Positions 1 to 5,856 are shown, counted from the stretch's first letter. The stretch: 5,856 nucleotides of DNA from an uncultured Acidimicrobiales bacterium (GCA_938028175.1 CALJAE010000147.1:1-5856), one strand, 5' to 3'. Translations and numbers: made by a program. The notes: generated by a model from the letters alone, not told the origin.

Positions 1-2
1 AA

Positions 3-437
3 GCGACCACACTGACCAGAGAACAAAAGCTGCTACTAAAACAAGTCAATGCGTTTACCAAAGAAGTTGTAAGAGAAGCGGGCGTTATCGGACACCACAA
101 ATACAGACAACGTGTGTTTGAGCTTCTCCTTCTAGGCCTTCCCGAGCTATCAGCCAATTGGCCCATTGCATGGACTCACGGCGATAAGAAACTCGTAGAC
201 CCCAACAAGGTATCTCCGCTTAGTGCTCTATGGAACGAAGAGTTCATTGGTAAAGCCATCAAACGATCACTCGAAGATCCAAAAACTAAGTCGATGCTCT
301 TTGACGAAGAAAAACCAACTCTAGACATAGTCAGCGTAATCAAGCGTGAAGCGCTTCAATACACAACTAACCGAGAACTAGCAGAATATAATCGCCTGGC
401 CCCCGAAACCGGAAGTTTGACACAAGCCCAAAACTAG
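3..437 (+). CDS. C-terminal part of an unrecognised protein, cut by the left window edge
   Basis: The reading frame is open from the first complete codon at position 3 to a TAG stop at 435-437, giving 145 residues with no start in view. The GTG at 114 is only an internal valine codon, because the frame continues upstream without a stop and with similar composition. I do not recognise the family. The visible part is soluble and mixed in charge. It starts with a likely amphipathic helix (TREQKLLLKQVNAF), followed by a leucine-rich segment (FELLLLGLPEL), a tryptophan-containing stretch (NWPIAWTHGDKK) and a polar, probably disordered tail ending in TQAQN. There is no signal peptide, membrane segment or metal-binding motif in this part. 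A terminator-like hairpin begins two bases after the stop, so this is probably the last gene of its transcript. That the frame is coding is well supported by its length and composition; the function is unknown. Confidence 0.75.
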   Translation, partial: ATTLTREQKLLLKQVNAFTKEVVREAGVIGHHKYRQRVFELLLLGLPELSANWPIAWTHGDKKLVDPNKVSPLSALWNEEFIGKAIKRSLEDPKTKSMLFDEEKPTLDIVSVIKREALQYTTNRELAEYNRLAPETGSLTQAQN

Positions 438-438
438 T

Positions 439-473
439 AGTGGCCCCAACAATGATGAGTTGCTGAGGCCACT
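439..473. terminator. Bidirectional terminator-like hairpin between a convergent CDS and tRNA gene
   Basis: AGTGGCC (439-445) pairs perfectly with GGCCACT (467-473). An inner stem CAAC (447-450) pairs with GTTG (459-462) around an 8-base loop. On the plus strand the hairpin follows the stop codon by one base and is followed by a moderately U-rich GTTCTATT. On the minus strand it lies about ten bases past the tRNA 3' end and is followed by ACTAGTTTT. The U-tracts are imperfect in both directions, so efficient Rho-independent termination is inferred from position and stem quality rather than from a textbook tract. Confidence 0.55.
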
Positions 474-483
474 GTTCTATTAG

Positions 484-557
<74 letters not shown>

Positions 558-569
558 TTGCGACCAACA

Positions 570-598
570 ACTGTAACAGCCAAATCTGTGAATAGAAA
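570..598 (-). promoter_or_regulatory. Weak candidate promoter for the initiator tRNA gene
   Basis: Reading the minus strand, TACAGT (575-570) resembles a -10 box in its TAnnnT pattern. It lies 12 bases before the tRNA 5' end. A poor -35 match, TTTCTA (598-593), sits 17 bases further upstream. The position and spacing are right for a tRNA promoter, but the hexamers are weak, so this is tentative. Transcription could instead read through from the membrane-protein gene upstream, whose stop is only 55 bases away. Confidence 0.25.
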
Positions 599-612
599 CT
601 CTTTGGGATAGC

Positions 613-1245
613 TTATGGCCCCACTAGGCACAGTTGAGCCTTGCCACCTGGAGCAATAACATGACGTCTCGCCCTGATAAGAGCGAAAACGCTTAGGTTG
701 ACAGCAATCGAGATCAAGGCAGGATAAATCGTCACAAACCCGTAAGCACTAATAGCCAGCAATACCAAGCATTGTTTTGCTGCCGATAAGACAAACAGAA
801 TTTGTGATTCTGTAAACGGCGTATGGAACGCTTTGTTCGCTGTCGTTGCCATACCCATTAGAAGACCAAAGGACAAAAGAACAACCGAGGCCTCAGGTGA
901 ATCAACAACTTGCCAAGCCACCAAAGCGACCAAAGCTAAACCTAGGTTCACCCAATCCAAAACCTTCAAACCTGTCCAGTCATCCCGTTTGATGAATATC
1001 AATACAATCACGCAACCAACGAGTGTGCTTCCTGCAGCCATTGCCCCAAAACCGGCACCATTAAACAGCTGCACTAACGTTCCCAACAAGGCACTCAAAG
1101 CCCAAGTAACCCAGCTGAATGGGTGAGGCTTAACTGACCCAGCACGAACTTTAAGTGCGTAGGACCCAAGTGTGTACACGCCAAGCGCAAATACACATAA
1201 GCCTGCTACTGCCTTCAAAAAAATAGGATCGATCACTAAGATCAA
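613..1245 (-). CDS. Seven-helix integral membrane protein, PQ-loop-like, function unknown
   Basis: The 210-residue protein is very hydrophobic. Seven membrane helices can be read at about residues 7-30, 43-62, 66-86, 96-113, 116-134, 146-168 and 171-190, followed by a basic stretch (RARRH) and a short tail. Between helices 1 and 2 is KPHPFSWVTWAL (39-50), which resembles the Pro-rich signature of PQ-loop/SWEET-type transporters and of related uncharacterised proteins. A similar motif, HTPFTESQILFVLSA (141-155), recurs at the start of helix 6, suggesting a 3+1+3 duplicated layout. Family knowledge would point to a small-molecule transporter, but no substrate can be assigned. The frame begins with TTG at 1245; no ATG is available upstream before an in-frame stop at 1290-1288. 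GGGAG at 1263-1259 is a usable but rather distant ribosome binding site. A GTG three codons inside (1236) is an alternative start. The gene diverges from the peptidase gene across 81 bases. Confidence 0.8.
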   Translation of the reverse strand: MILVIDPIFLKAVAGLCVFALGVYTLGSYALKVRAGSVKPHPFSWVTWALSALLGTLVQLFNGAGFGAMAAGSTLVGCVIVLIFIKRDDWTGLKVLDWVNLGLALVALVAWQVVDSPEASVVLLSFGLLMGMATTANKAFHTPFTESQILFVLSAAKQCLVLLAISAYGFVTIYPALISIAVNLSVFALIRARRHVIAPGGKAQLCLVGP

Positions 1246-1309
1246 GAGTATTTTGCTACTCCCAACACTGCCTGAGCCTAATGGCCCTCAGCTAGCAAGC
1301 AATTCGACC

Positions 1310-1315
1310 AAAGGG
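1310..1315 (+). promoter_or_regulatory. Ribosome binding site supporting the ATG at 1327
   Basis: AAAGGG lies 11 bases before the ATG at 1327. The in-frame internal ATG at 1357 has only TGGG at 1351-1354, three bases or fewer away, which is too close to act. This favours the longer peptidase form despite its extra N-terminal residues. Confidence 0.45.
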
Positions 1316-1326
1316 CCCAACAATAG

Positions 1327-2028
1327 ATGACAGTGCTTTGTACTATCATTTGGGTCATGACGGCGTTCGGGTACCAAATAAAACGGTCAAAGAGAAAAAC
1401 GATCGGCCTCTATGTTATTGACGGCGAGTTAGAAGTCCGTGCCCCCAGATACTGCACGCTCGGCGAAATCGACTCATTCGTGGTCGAGCAACAAGACTGG
1501 GTTGAGAACAAGCTAGAAGAGTCAGCTAAGAAAGCTAGCGAGAAACCCGTGCTCGAAGACGGCGGGACCTTCCTATTCTTAGGTAAACAGAGACAACTCA
1601 GATACGAAACTGGCTCACCCGATGTCTATGAACTCGGTGATGACATTATCATTTCACGAGATCTGTTTACAGATATAGAAAGACTGTTCGAAGAGTGGCT
1701 TATCTCAGAAGCTCGACTTTATATAACCGACCGCATCTTCGAGCTAGCCGACACTATGGACTGCGCTGACCTAATCACCGATGTGGCCTTTCGAAAAACC
1801 AAGAGCAAATGGGGCCACTGCACCGAAAAAGGTAAACTGCAATTCAACTGGCTGATCATAATGGCTCCACCAGTTGTAATCGACTACGTGATCATCCACG
1901 AACTCGCCCACCTATTTCACCTTGACCACTCCAAAGCCTTCTGGGCCAAAGTCGCTGAGTACTGCAAGGACCACAAAGAACATAGGCGTTGGCTAAACGA
2001 CAACGGCCACAAACTCTGGTTTACATGA
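1327..2028 (+). CDS. YgjP-like (DUF45) M48-type zinc metallopeptidase
   Basis: This 233-residue protein matches the YgjP/DUF45 metallopeptidase-like family along most of its length. The N-terminal beta region reads YQIKRSKRKTIGLYV (16-30) and then ELEVRAP (34-40), typical of the family. The central KSKWGHC (159-165) corresponds to the usual S-K/R-W-G-S-C signature, with His in place of Ser. FNWLIIMAPP (173-182) leads into the catalytic helix HELAH (191-195), in which His191 and His195 are zinc ligands and Glu192 is the general base. His201, in DHSKAFW, is the likely third ligand. The protein is expected to be cytosolic, and its substrates are unknown in this family. Homology begins near residue 13, so the hydrophobic leader MTVLCTIIWV may be a real extension or an artefact; Met11 (1357) is the alternative start. 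The stop TGA overlaps a palindrome at 2028. The gene appears monocistronic, diverging from the membrane-protein gene and converging on msrA. Confidence 0.92.
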   Translation: MTVLCTIIWVMTAFGYQIKRSKRKTIGLYVIDGELEVRAPRYCTLGEIDSFVVEQQDWVENKLEESAKKASEKPVLEDGGTFLFLGKQRQLRYETGSPDVYELGDDIIISRDLFTDIERLFEEWLISEARLYITDRIFELADTMDCADLITDVAFRKTKSKWGHCTEKGKLQFNWLIIMAPPVVIDYVIIHELAHLFHLDHSKAFWAKVAEYCKDHKEHRRWLNDNGHKLWFT

Positions 2029-2047
2029 TCCCAGCTTTCGCTGGGAT
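2028..2047. repeat. REP-like perfect palindrome at the peptidase stop codon
   Basis: ATCCCAGC (2028-2035) is the exact reverse complement of GCTGGGAT (2040-2047), with a TTTC loop. In minus-strand RNA the loop reads GAAA closed by C-G, a stable GNRA tetraloop. The first base of the stem is the last base of the TGA stop. Similar intergenic palindromes with a CTTTCG or CGAAAG centre followed by GATGACG are dispersed in many bacterial genomes (REP-like elements). There is no U-tract on either side, so a Rho-independent terminator is unlikely. It could stabilise 3' ends of the convergent peptidase or msrA messages. Confidence 0.75.
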
Positions 2048-2157
2048 GACGAAGTAACAACACTGACATCACGAAGTAACAACACTGACATCACGAAGTA
2101 ATAACACTGACATCACGAAGTAACAACACTCAGATAACCAAGTAACAACACTCAGAT
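2048..2157. repeat. Tandem array: five copies of a 22-base unit
   Basis: Five head-to-tail units start at 2048, 2070, 2092, 2114 and 2136, each exactly 22 bases and sharing the core AAGTAACAACACT (unit 3 has one C-to-T change in it). Units 1-3 end in GACAT and units 4-5 end in CAGAT. Unit 1 begins GACG, units 2-4 CACG and unit 5 AACC. The array abuts the palindrome on its left and fills most of the gap to the msrA stop codon. The period is not a multiple of three and the reading frames hold stops, so it is not coding. No Cas-type spacer structure is present. Confidence 0.95.
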
Positions 2158-2172
2158 AAAGGTGAAGCCGCC

Positions 2173-2793
2173 CTAGGCTGGCGAATACTCGACCTGGCAG
2201 AAGCCGTGGTTACAGTAACCGCCAGGGTTCTTATCTAGATACTGCTGGTGATAATCTTCACCAAGGTGATAGGTCTTGTCCACCACGATCTCAGTAGTGA
2301 TGGTTCCGAAGCCATTTGTCATCAAAGAAGCCTGGTATCTCTCCATACTCTTGGCTGCGACTTCGGCTGTTGCTTCGTCATCGGTCAAGATAATCGATCG
2401 ATACTGAGAGCCTCTGTCATTGCCTTGGCGGTTGCCTTGAGTTGGATCGTGGTTCTCCCAGAACAACTTTAATAGTTCGTCTAACGAAACCTTGGCTGAG
2501 TCATAAACCACTTCTACTACTTCGGCGTGGCCGGTAACACCCATACAAACCTTGTTATAGGTTGGGTTCGGGTGCTTGCCTCCTGCATAACCGACAGAAG
2601 TAGTGTGCACCCCGTGGACCTGCCAGAAAATACGCTCAACACCCCAGAAGCAGCCCATACCGAAACGGATGGTGCTCAACCCTTCTGGGTGTGGGCCAGC
2701 AAGCTTCGTGCCAAGTACTGTGTGAATACCCTCTTTAGGCTCTGTCATGGTGTCAGCCCCAGTGTTTTGTGATTTATTCTTTGAAAAAAACAT
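2173..2793 (-). CDS. msrA: Peptide methionine sulfoxide reductase MsrA
   Basis: MsrA reduces the S-epimer of methionine sulfoxide, free or in proteins, back to methionine, using thioredoxin as the usual electron donor in the cytosol. The 206-residue protein has the catalytic GCFWG (47-51) with nucleophile Cys48, followed by VERIFWQ, the NPTYNKVCMG segment (76-85), GHAEVVEV (88-95), FWENHDPTQGNRQGNDRGSQYRS in two parts (111-119 and 120-133), and EDYHQQYLDKNPGGYC (179-194). Cys194 and Cys199 are the likely resolving and recycling cysteines. The roughly 40-residue lead before the core (with PHPEGLSTIRFGMG) resembles the longer E. coli-type MsrA. There is no MsrB fusion. The ATG at 2793 has GAAGAG (2807-2802) eight bases upstream, so it is preferred over the internal ATG at 2748. 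It starts 29 bases after the UPF0182 stop on the same strand and no terminator lies between, so the two are probably co-transcribed. Confidence 0.97.
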   Translation of the reverse strand: MFFSKNKSQNTGADTMTEPKEGIHTVLGTKLAGPHPEGLSTIRFGMGCFWGVERIFWQVHGVHTTSVGYAGGKHPNPTYNKVCMGVTGHAEVVEVVYDSAKVSLDELLKLFWENHDPTQGNRQGNDRGSQYRSIILTDDEATAEVAAKSMERYQASLMTNGFGTITTEIVVDKTYHLGEDYHQQYLDKNPGGYCNHGFCQVEYSPA

Positions 2794-2801
2794 CTAAGTC
2801 T

Positions 2802-2807
2802 CTCTTC
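2802..2807 (-). promoter_or_regulatory. Ribosome binding site of msrA
   Basis: Reading the minus strand, GAAGAG (followed by AGA) lies eight bases before the ATG at 2793. It is in the 29-base gap after the upstream stop codon, so msrA has its own translation signal and does not need translational coupling. Confidence 0.6.
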
Positions 2808-2822
2808 TATTGAAAAGGTCTA

Positions 2823-5813
2823 CTATCCACCTAACAAGTCAAGAGACGAAGATATTGCATCATTAGCATCAGATCTCAATTCAGCAGCCAAATCAGCGTC
2901 ACCATCGGCTTCTGCAGCCTCAGCTTGTTCTAACAATTCTTCTGCTTGGCGCAAGAAATCTGTAACAGAACCAGGCTGAGCATCTTGACCGACATCGGGA
3001 GTTGCGACATTACCATCGTCGGCATCGTCTACGTTATCAACATCTTCATCGACATCAGGAGTGGCAAGCTCTTCGGGCTCCTCCGCTGACTCGATCACGT
3101 TGCCATCTGCATCGACATCTTCTTGATCTATCTCACCTGCGTCAATCGCAACTAAAAGATCCACAGCCTCCTCAAGGGTAGACCCCAACGCACGCTGGGT
3201 ATCACCCGTAGAAGCAACGACACGCACTAACTCGGGAACGTTACCACTATCACCGAAAGTTTCTGCGTAAACACTCCGCACATAGACAACGTTCTCTTCA
3301 GCAAACACTAGATGCATCTCACCAAAGTCGATCGTGTTACCTTCACGCTGACGCTTGTAGTCGGTCAAAGACGCAAGCTTACGAATCTCTGTGTCAACAA
3401 TGTCAGGAGTCTGTACCTGCCCCGAAGGCAACCTAACAAGCACAAGGTCTCCGTAGTTGTCGCCATCGTTTCGGGCCATCATAACTGCGGTCAAGTTTCG
3501 AGCACGCTCGTTATTGCCACTACGTGGAGCAAACAGCCGCTGAAGAATGAATTCGTTCTCGGGTTCATCAGCCCCCGGCACAGTGTTGAACGTATATTGT
3601 GGGATCATAGCCCCACTCGAAACCACCACTTCTGCCTCAGATTCGCCAACTGGAGAATTAGAAGGCTCATTGGCAATCGACCAAGAAGTGTCTCCCTGAA
3701 TAAACACTTGAGGGTTATCGATCACATAGTCTGCCCACATGTCGGTTTGAGCAGTAAAGATGTCACGTGGATACCGAATGTGAGCTCGAAGATCTTCAGA
3801 CAGTTCAGAACTTGGTTTCAGCAAGTCACCGAATGCACTTGACCATGCAGCCAACAATGGATCTTCCTCATCGAAATTGTAGAAATCGACCGTCCCGTCA
3901 AATGAGTCAACGACCACTTTTACCGAATTGCGCACATAGTTATAGCCACCGCTAAGATCAGCGGCGCCATTTAACGATGTGGAAGCTTGGGTCGAGTACG
4001 GGAAATCATTAGTAATTGTATAAGCATCCAAGATCCAAAAAATTCGACCCTGGTCAATAACCGGATACGGATCTGAATCAAAGGCAAGGAACGGAGCAAT
4101 TGCTCTAGCTCTATCTACGATGTCACGATTCAGAAGAACTCTTGATTCATCTGTCAATGAACCTGAAACCAATGGGTCGAGCTCAGCAAACCTTAAAGAG
4201 AAAGCAAGACGTGAGAAAAGACTATTGATATTGACGCCGGCTTCGCCGTCATATCTAAACAACCTACTCTCATTGTCTGAGGCCTGGAAGTCGATTTCGT
4301 CTCTGTCAGCCCCGATAACGGCATAGCCGTTAAGGTCTGGAGAGAAGTAAACCTGTGGCCGCTCATTAAAGTTCTCGCTGAACCCGTCATCAATTATTGT
4401 TTCTTCGAGACCTAGACCTTCAACCTGAAAATCAAGCGGCTGAGATTCCTCAAGGCCTGTGCCCTCAACGTTGTCTGGCTGTTCGTGTGCGGCTGCAACT
4501 ACTGCGCCATAGCCATGGGTGTTAAGAATGCTTTGATCTTCCCAATTAGGTTCGACTTCGGAAAGGTCAAGCTCTCTTGCTGCAATAACTACAGGGCGAA
4601 GCTCACCATTGATTTCGTAGCGGTCAACATCGAGTGGCTCATCGAAGTTATAGAAGCTTCGAATAGTTTGATTAATGTTAAATTCGTCAAAGGCTCTGGC
4701 TGGATCAACTAATGGTACTGATTCAAACACAGGCTGCGCTGCATCAGCATTCGCCTCTGATAGACCTGGTTCAAAATCAACGACCCTCTCGTCGATATTG
4801 TCCAAACCATACGCCAGCCTCGTGAACTCAATGTTGTGTTCAACAAAGGCAGCCTCTCTAGTACTTCGAACTGGATCGACTCTCAAACGCTGATAAACGT
4901 TAGGCAGGATCCCCAATATTGCTATGTGAGATAGCCCCCATAGCCCCAAAGCAATTGCTGCAAATCCCCAGCCTTTACGTCTTATGTTCAAAGCAAGGAA
5001 CACCGCAGCAGCTATCGCAATCAGAATCATCAGTCGAAGACCGGGCAAACGAATTGTTGAATCGGTGGCGAGAACCCCTCTAAATCCACCAAAGTCAGAA
5101 TAGAGAAGCTCAAAGCGGTCTAAGAAGTAACCAACTGCTCTAACCAACACAAGTCCAATTGCAAGAAGTGAAATGTGGAGCTTCAGCTTTGATGAATTAA
5201 CCAAGGTCATTTTTCTGATAGCCGGATTAAAGGCACCGCCTAAGAAATAAACACCAAGCGTTAACAACGTGGTGACCATCAACAGCCAGAACAGCCAGTC
5301 ATTAACAAACGTTATGAACGGAAGATCGAATACATAGAAGCCAACATCGGTATTCAGAATCGGGTCTTCCACTCCCCAGTCGGATCCATTAGTAAACAGA
5401 ATCCAAGACTGCCATTCAGATGCTGCCTGACTGCCTGATACTAAACCGACAAGTGCTGCGATACCACCGATAACAAGTAACTTCGACCGTTCGAGTATCT
5501 CGGTGAACCGCTTGGTTAAGTAATCACTGAGGTCGCCAGCGAGAGATGTCGGAGCAATTCGCTGCGCAATGTAGAGATTTGTAGCTACCACTGCTATCGC
5601 CAGGATTACAAATACCACTCCGAGTAGAATCTGTGTCAGCAGAATACTTGACCATATCGATTCATACTCGATCGAAGAAAACCACCAGAAGTCGGTGATC
5701 AGTCTGGAAATCCCCGAAGCTGAGGAAAGAATTATTAGAAGAGCAGCGAAGACAAAGACGAAGACTCGGCTTTTGTCAGCCCCACTGAAGTAGCTCTTAA
5801 TTTTTGTTAGCAC
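2823..5813 (-). CDS. UPF0182 (COG1615) family large membrane protein
   Basis: This 996-residue protein is close to the usual length of actinobacterial UPF0182 proteins. About seven membrane helices fill the N-terminal third: near residues 16-34, 54-78, 110-128, 168-190, 212-229, 258-276 and 283-302. Family signatures in order are DPILNTDVGFYVFDLPF (150-166), HNIEFTRLAYGLD (326-338), LNTHGYG (430-436), RLAFSLRFAELDPL (535-548), IAPFLAFDSDPYPVID (572-587), WILDAYT (593-599), NYVRNSVKVVVDSFDG (625-640), LRAHIRYPRDIF (675-686), DGDNYG (783-788) and LVRVVASTG (862-870). Family members are conserved integral membrane proteins with a large soluble part, presumably extracytoplasmic; the biochemical role is unknown. 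After residue about 890 come a low-complexity acidic linker (about 893-946) and a C-terminal amphipathic helical segment (about 947-990). The start is GTG at 5813; the frame is open upstream to a stop at 5843-5841 but has no ATG, GTG or TTG there. No Shine-Dalgarno sequence precedes it, and the promoter position suggests leaderless translation. msrA follows after 29 bases. Confidence 0.95.
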   Translation of the reverse strand: MLTKIKSYFSGADKSRVFVFVFAALLIILSSASGISRLITDFWWFSSIEYESIWSSILLTQILLGVVFVILAIAVVATNLYIAQRIAPTSLAGDLSDYLTKRFTEILERSKLLVIGGIAALVGLVSGSQAASEWQSWILFTNGSDWGVEDPILNTDVGFYVFDLPFITFVNDWLFWLLMVTTLLTLGVYFLGGAFNPAIRKMTLVNSSKLKLHISLLAIGLVLVRAVGYFLDRFELLYSDFGGFRGVLATDSTIRLPGLRLMILIAIAAAVFLALNIRRKGWGFAAIALGLWGLSHIAILGILPNVYQRLRVDPVRSTREAAFVEHNIEFTRLAYGLDNIDERVVDFEPGLSEANADAAQPVFESVPLVDPARAFDEFNINQTIRSFYNFDEPLDVDRYEINGELRPVVIAARELDLSEVEPNWEDQSILNTHGYGAVVAAAHEQPDNVEGTGLEESQPLDFQVEGLGLEETIIDDGFSENFNERPQVYFSPDLNGYAVIGADRDEIDFQASDNESRLFRYDGEAGVNINSLFSRLAFSLRFAELDPLVSGSLTDESRVLLNRDIVDRARAIAPFLAFDSDPYPVIDQGRIFWILDAYTITNDFPYSTQASTSLNGAADLSGGYNYVRNSVKVVVDSFDGTVDFYNFDEEDPLLAAWSSAFGDLLKPSSELSEDLRAHIRYPRDIFTAQTDMWADYVIDNPQVFIQGDTSWSIANEPSNSPVGESEAEVVVSSGAMIPQYTFNTVPGADEPENEFILQRLFAPRSGNNERARNLTAVMMARNDGDNYGDLVLVRLPSGQVQTPDIVDTEIRKLASLTDYKRQREGNTIDFGEMHLVFAEENVVYVRSVYAETFGDSGNVPELVRVVASTGDTQRALGSTLEEAVDLLVAIDAGEIDQEDVDADGNVIESAEEPEELATPDVDEDVDNVDDADDGNVATPDVGQDAQPGSVTDFLRQAEELLEQAEAAEADGDADLAAELRSDANDAISSSLDLLGG

Positions 5814-5820
5814 CAGGCGA

Positions 5821-5848
5821 ATTCTAGGCGTTGAATAGACCTAATCAA
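5821..5848 (-). promoter_or_regulatory. Candidate promoter of the UPF0182-msrA transcript, leaderless type
   Basis: Reading the minus strand, TTGATT (5848-5843) is a four-of-six match to the -35 box. After a 16-base spacer comes TAGAAT (5826-5821), a five-of-six match to the -10 box. Only seven bases separate the -10 box from the GTG start at 5813, so transcription would begin at or next to the start codon. Together with the missing Shine-Dalgarno sequence this supports a leaderless mRNA, a common arrangement in actinobacteria. It is a motif-based inference. Confidence 0.5.
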
Positions 5849-5856
5849 CCGAAACT

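Noticed and set aside
833..1126. Plus-strand open frame of 97 codons within the membrane-protein gene
   Set aside because: It is antisense to a convincing seven-helix protein and has a biased, low-complexity composition typical of a shadow frame.
1272..1316. Possible hairpins in the divergent intergenic region (CTGAG/CTCAG, and GGCCCT/AGGGCC)
   Set aside because: The stems are only five and six pairs, the second has a loop of about 23 bases, they overlap each other, and no T-tract or known operator follows.
2048..2157. CRISPR-like reading of the 22-base repeats
   Set aside because: The units are directly contiguous with no unique spacers, and there are no cas genes nearby.
2048..2157. Replication-origin iterons
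   Set aside because: No DnaA box, AT-rich unwinding region or replication gene is visible nearby; the surrounding genes are ordinary chromosomal genes.
2158..2172. Terminator directly after msrA
   Set aside because: The short GGTGAAGCCGCC stretch does not fold into a usable stem and no T-tract follows on the minus strand.
3312..3842. Plus-strand open frame of 176 codons antisense to the UPF0182 gene
   Set aside because: The opposite strand encodes strongly conserved UPF0182 blocks here, and the antisense peptide shows no recognisable domain.

Overview
The window looks like a stretch of ordinary bacterial chromosome, most likely from an actinomycete-lineage bacterium (Actinomycetota) with a modest G+C content. 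This rests on a 996-residue UPF0182 (COG1615) membrane protein, a family best known from Actinomycetota and Cyanobacteria. A start that appears leaderless and an initiator tRNA gene without an encoded CCA end also fit. The base composition looks by eye to be in the mid-40s percent G+C, which would suit low-G+C aquatic actinobacteria, but the exact lineage is a guess.

Layout, left to right. Positions 3-437 (+) hold the 3' end of an unrecognised gene that enters from the left edge. A bidirectional terminator-like hairpin (439-473) separates it from a convergent initiator tRNA-fMet gene (484-557, -). Next comes a seven-helix membrane protein of PQ-loop-like type (613-1245, -). Diverging from it across 81 bases is a YgjP-type (DUF45, M48-like) zinc metallopeptidase (1327-2028, +). 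A 144-base convergent intergenic region follows. It carries a perfect REP-like palindrome that overlaps the last base of the peptidase stop codon, and then five tandem copies of a 22-base repeat. The right half is a minus-strand pair: the large UPF0182 gene (5813-2823) followed after 29 bases by msrA (2793-2173), encoding peptide methionine sulfoxide reductase A.

UPF0182 and msrA are probably co-transcribed from a promoter visible at 5821-5848. Its -10 box lies seven bases from the GTG start, so the message is probably leaderless. MsrA repairs oxidised methionine in the cytosol. The UPF0182 protein sits in the membrane with a large domain of unknown function. The pairing suggests nothing more specific than shared housekeeping or envelope expression.

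I found no insertion sequence, phage gene, CRISPR array or defence system. The points most worth a second look are the palindrome plus 22-base array, the leaderless UPF0182 start, the apparent internal duplication in the seven-helix protein, and the acidic tail of the UPF0182 protein.
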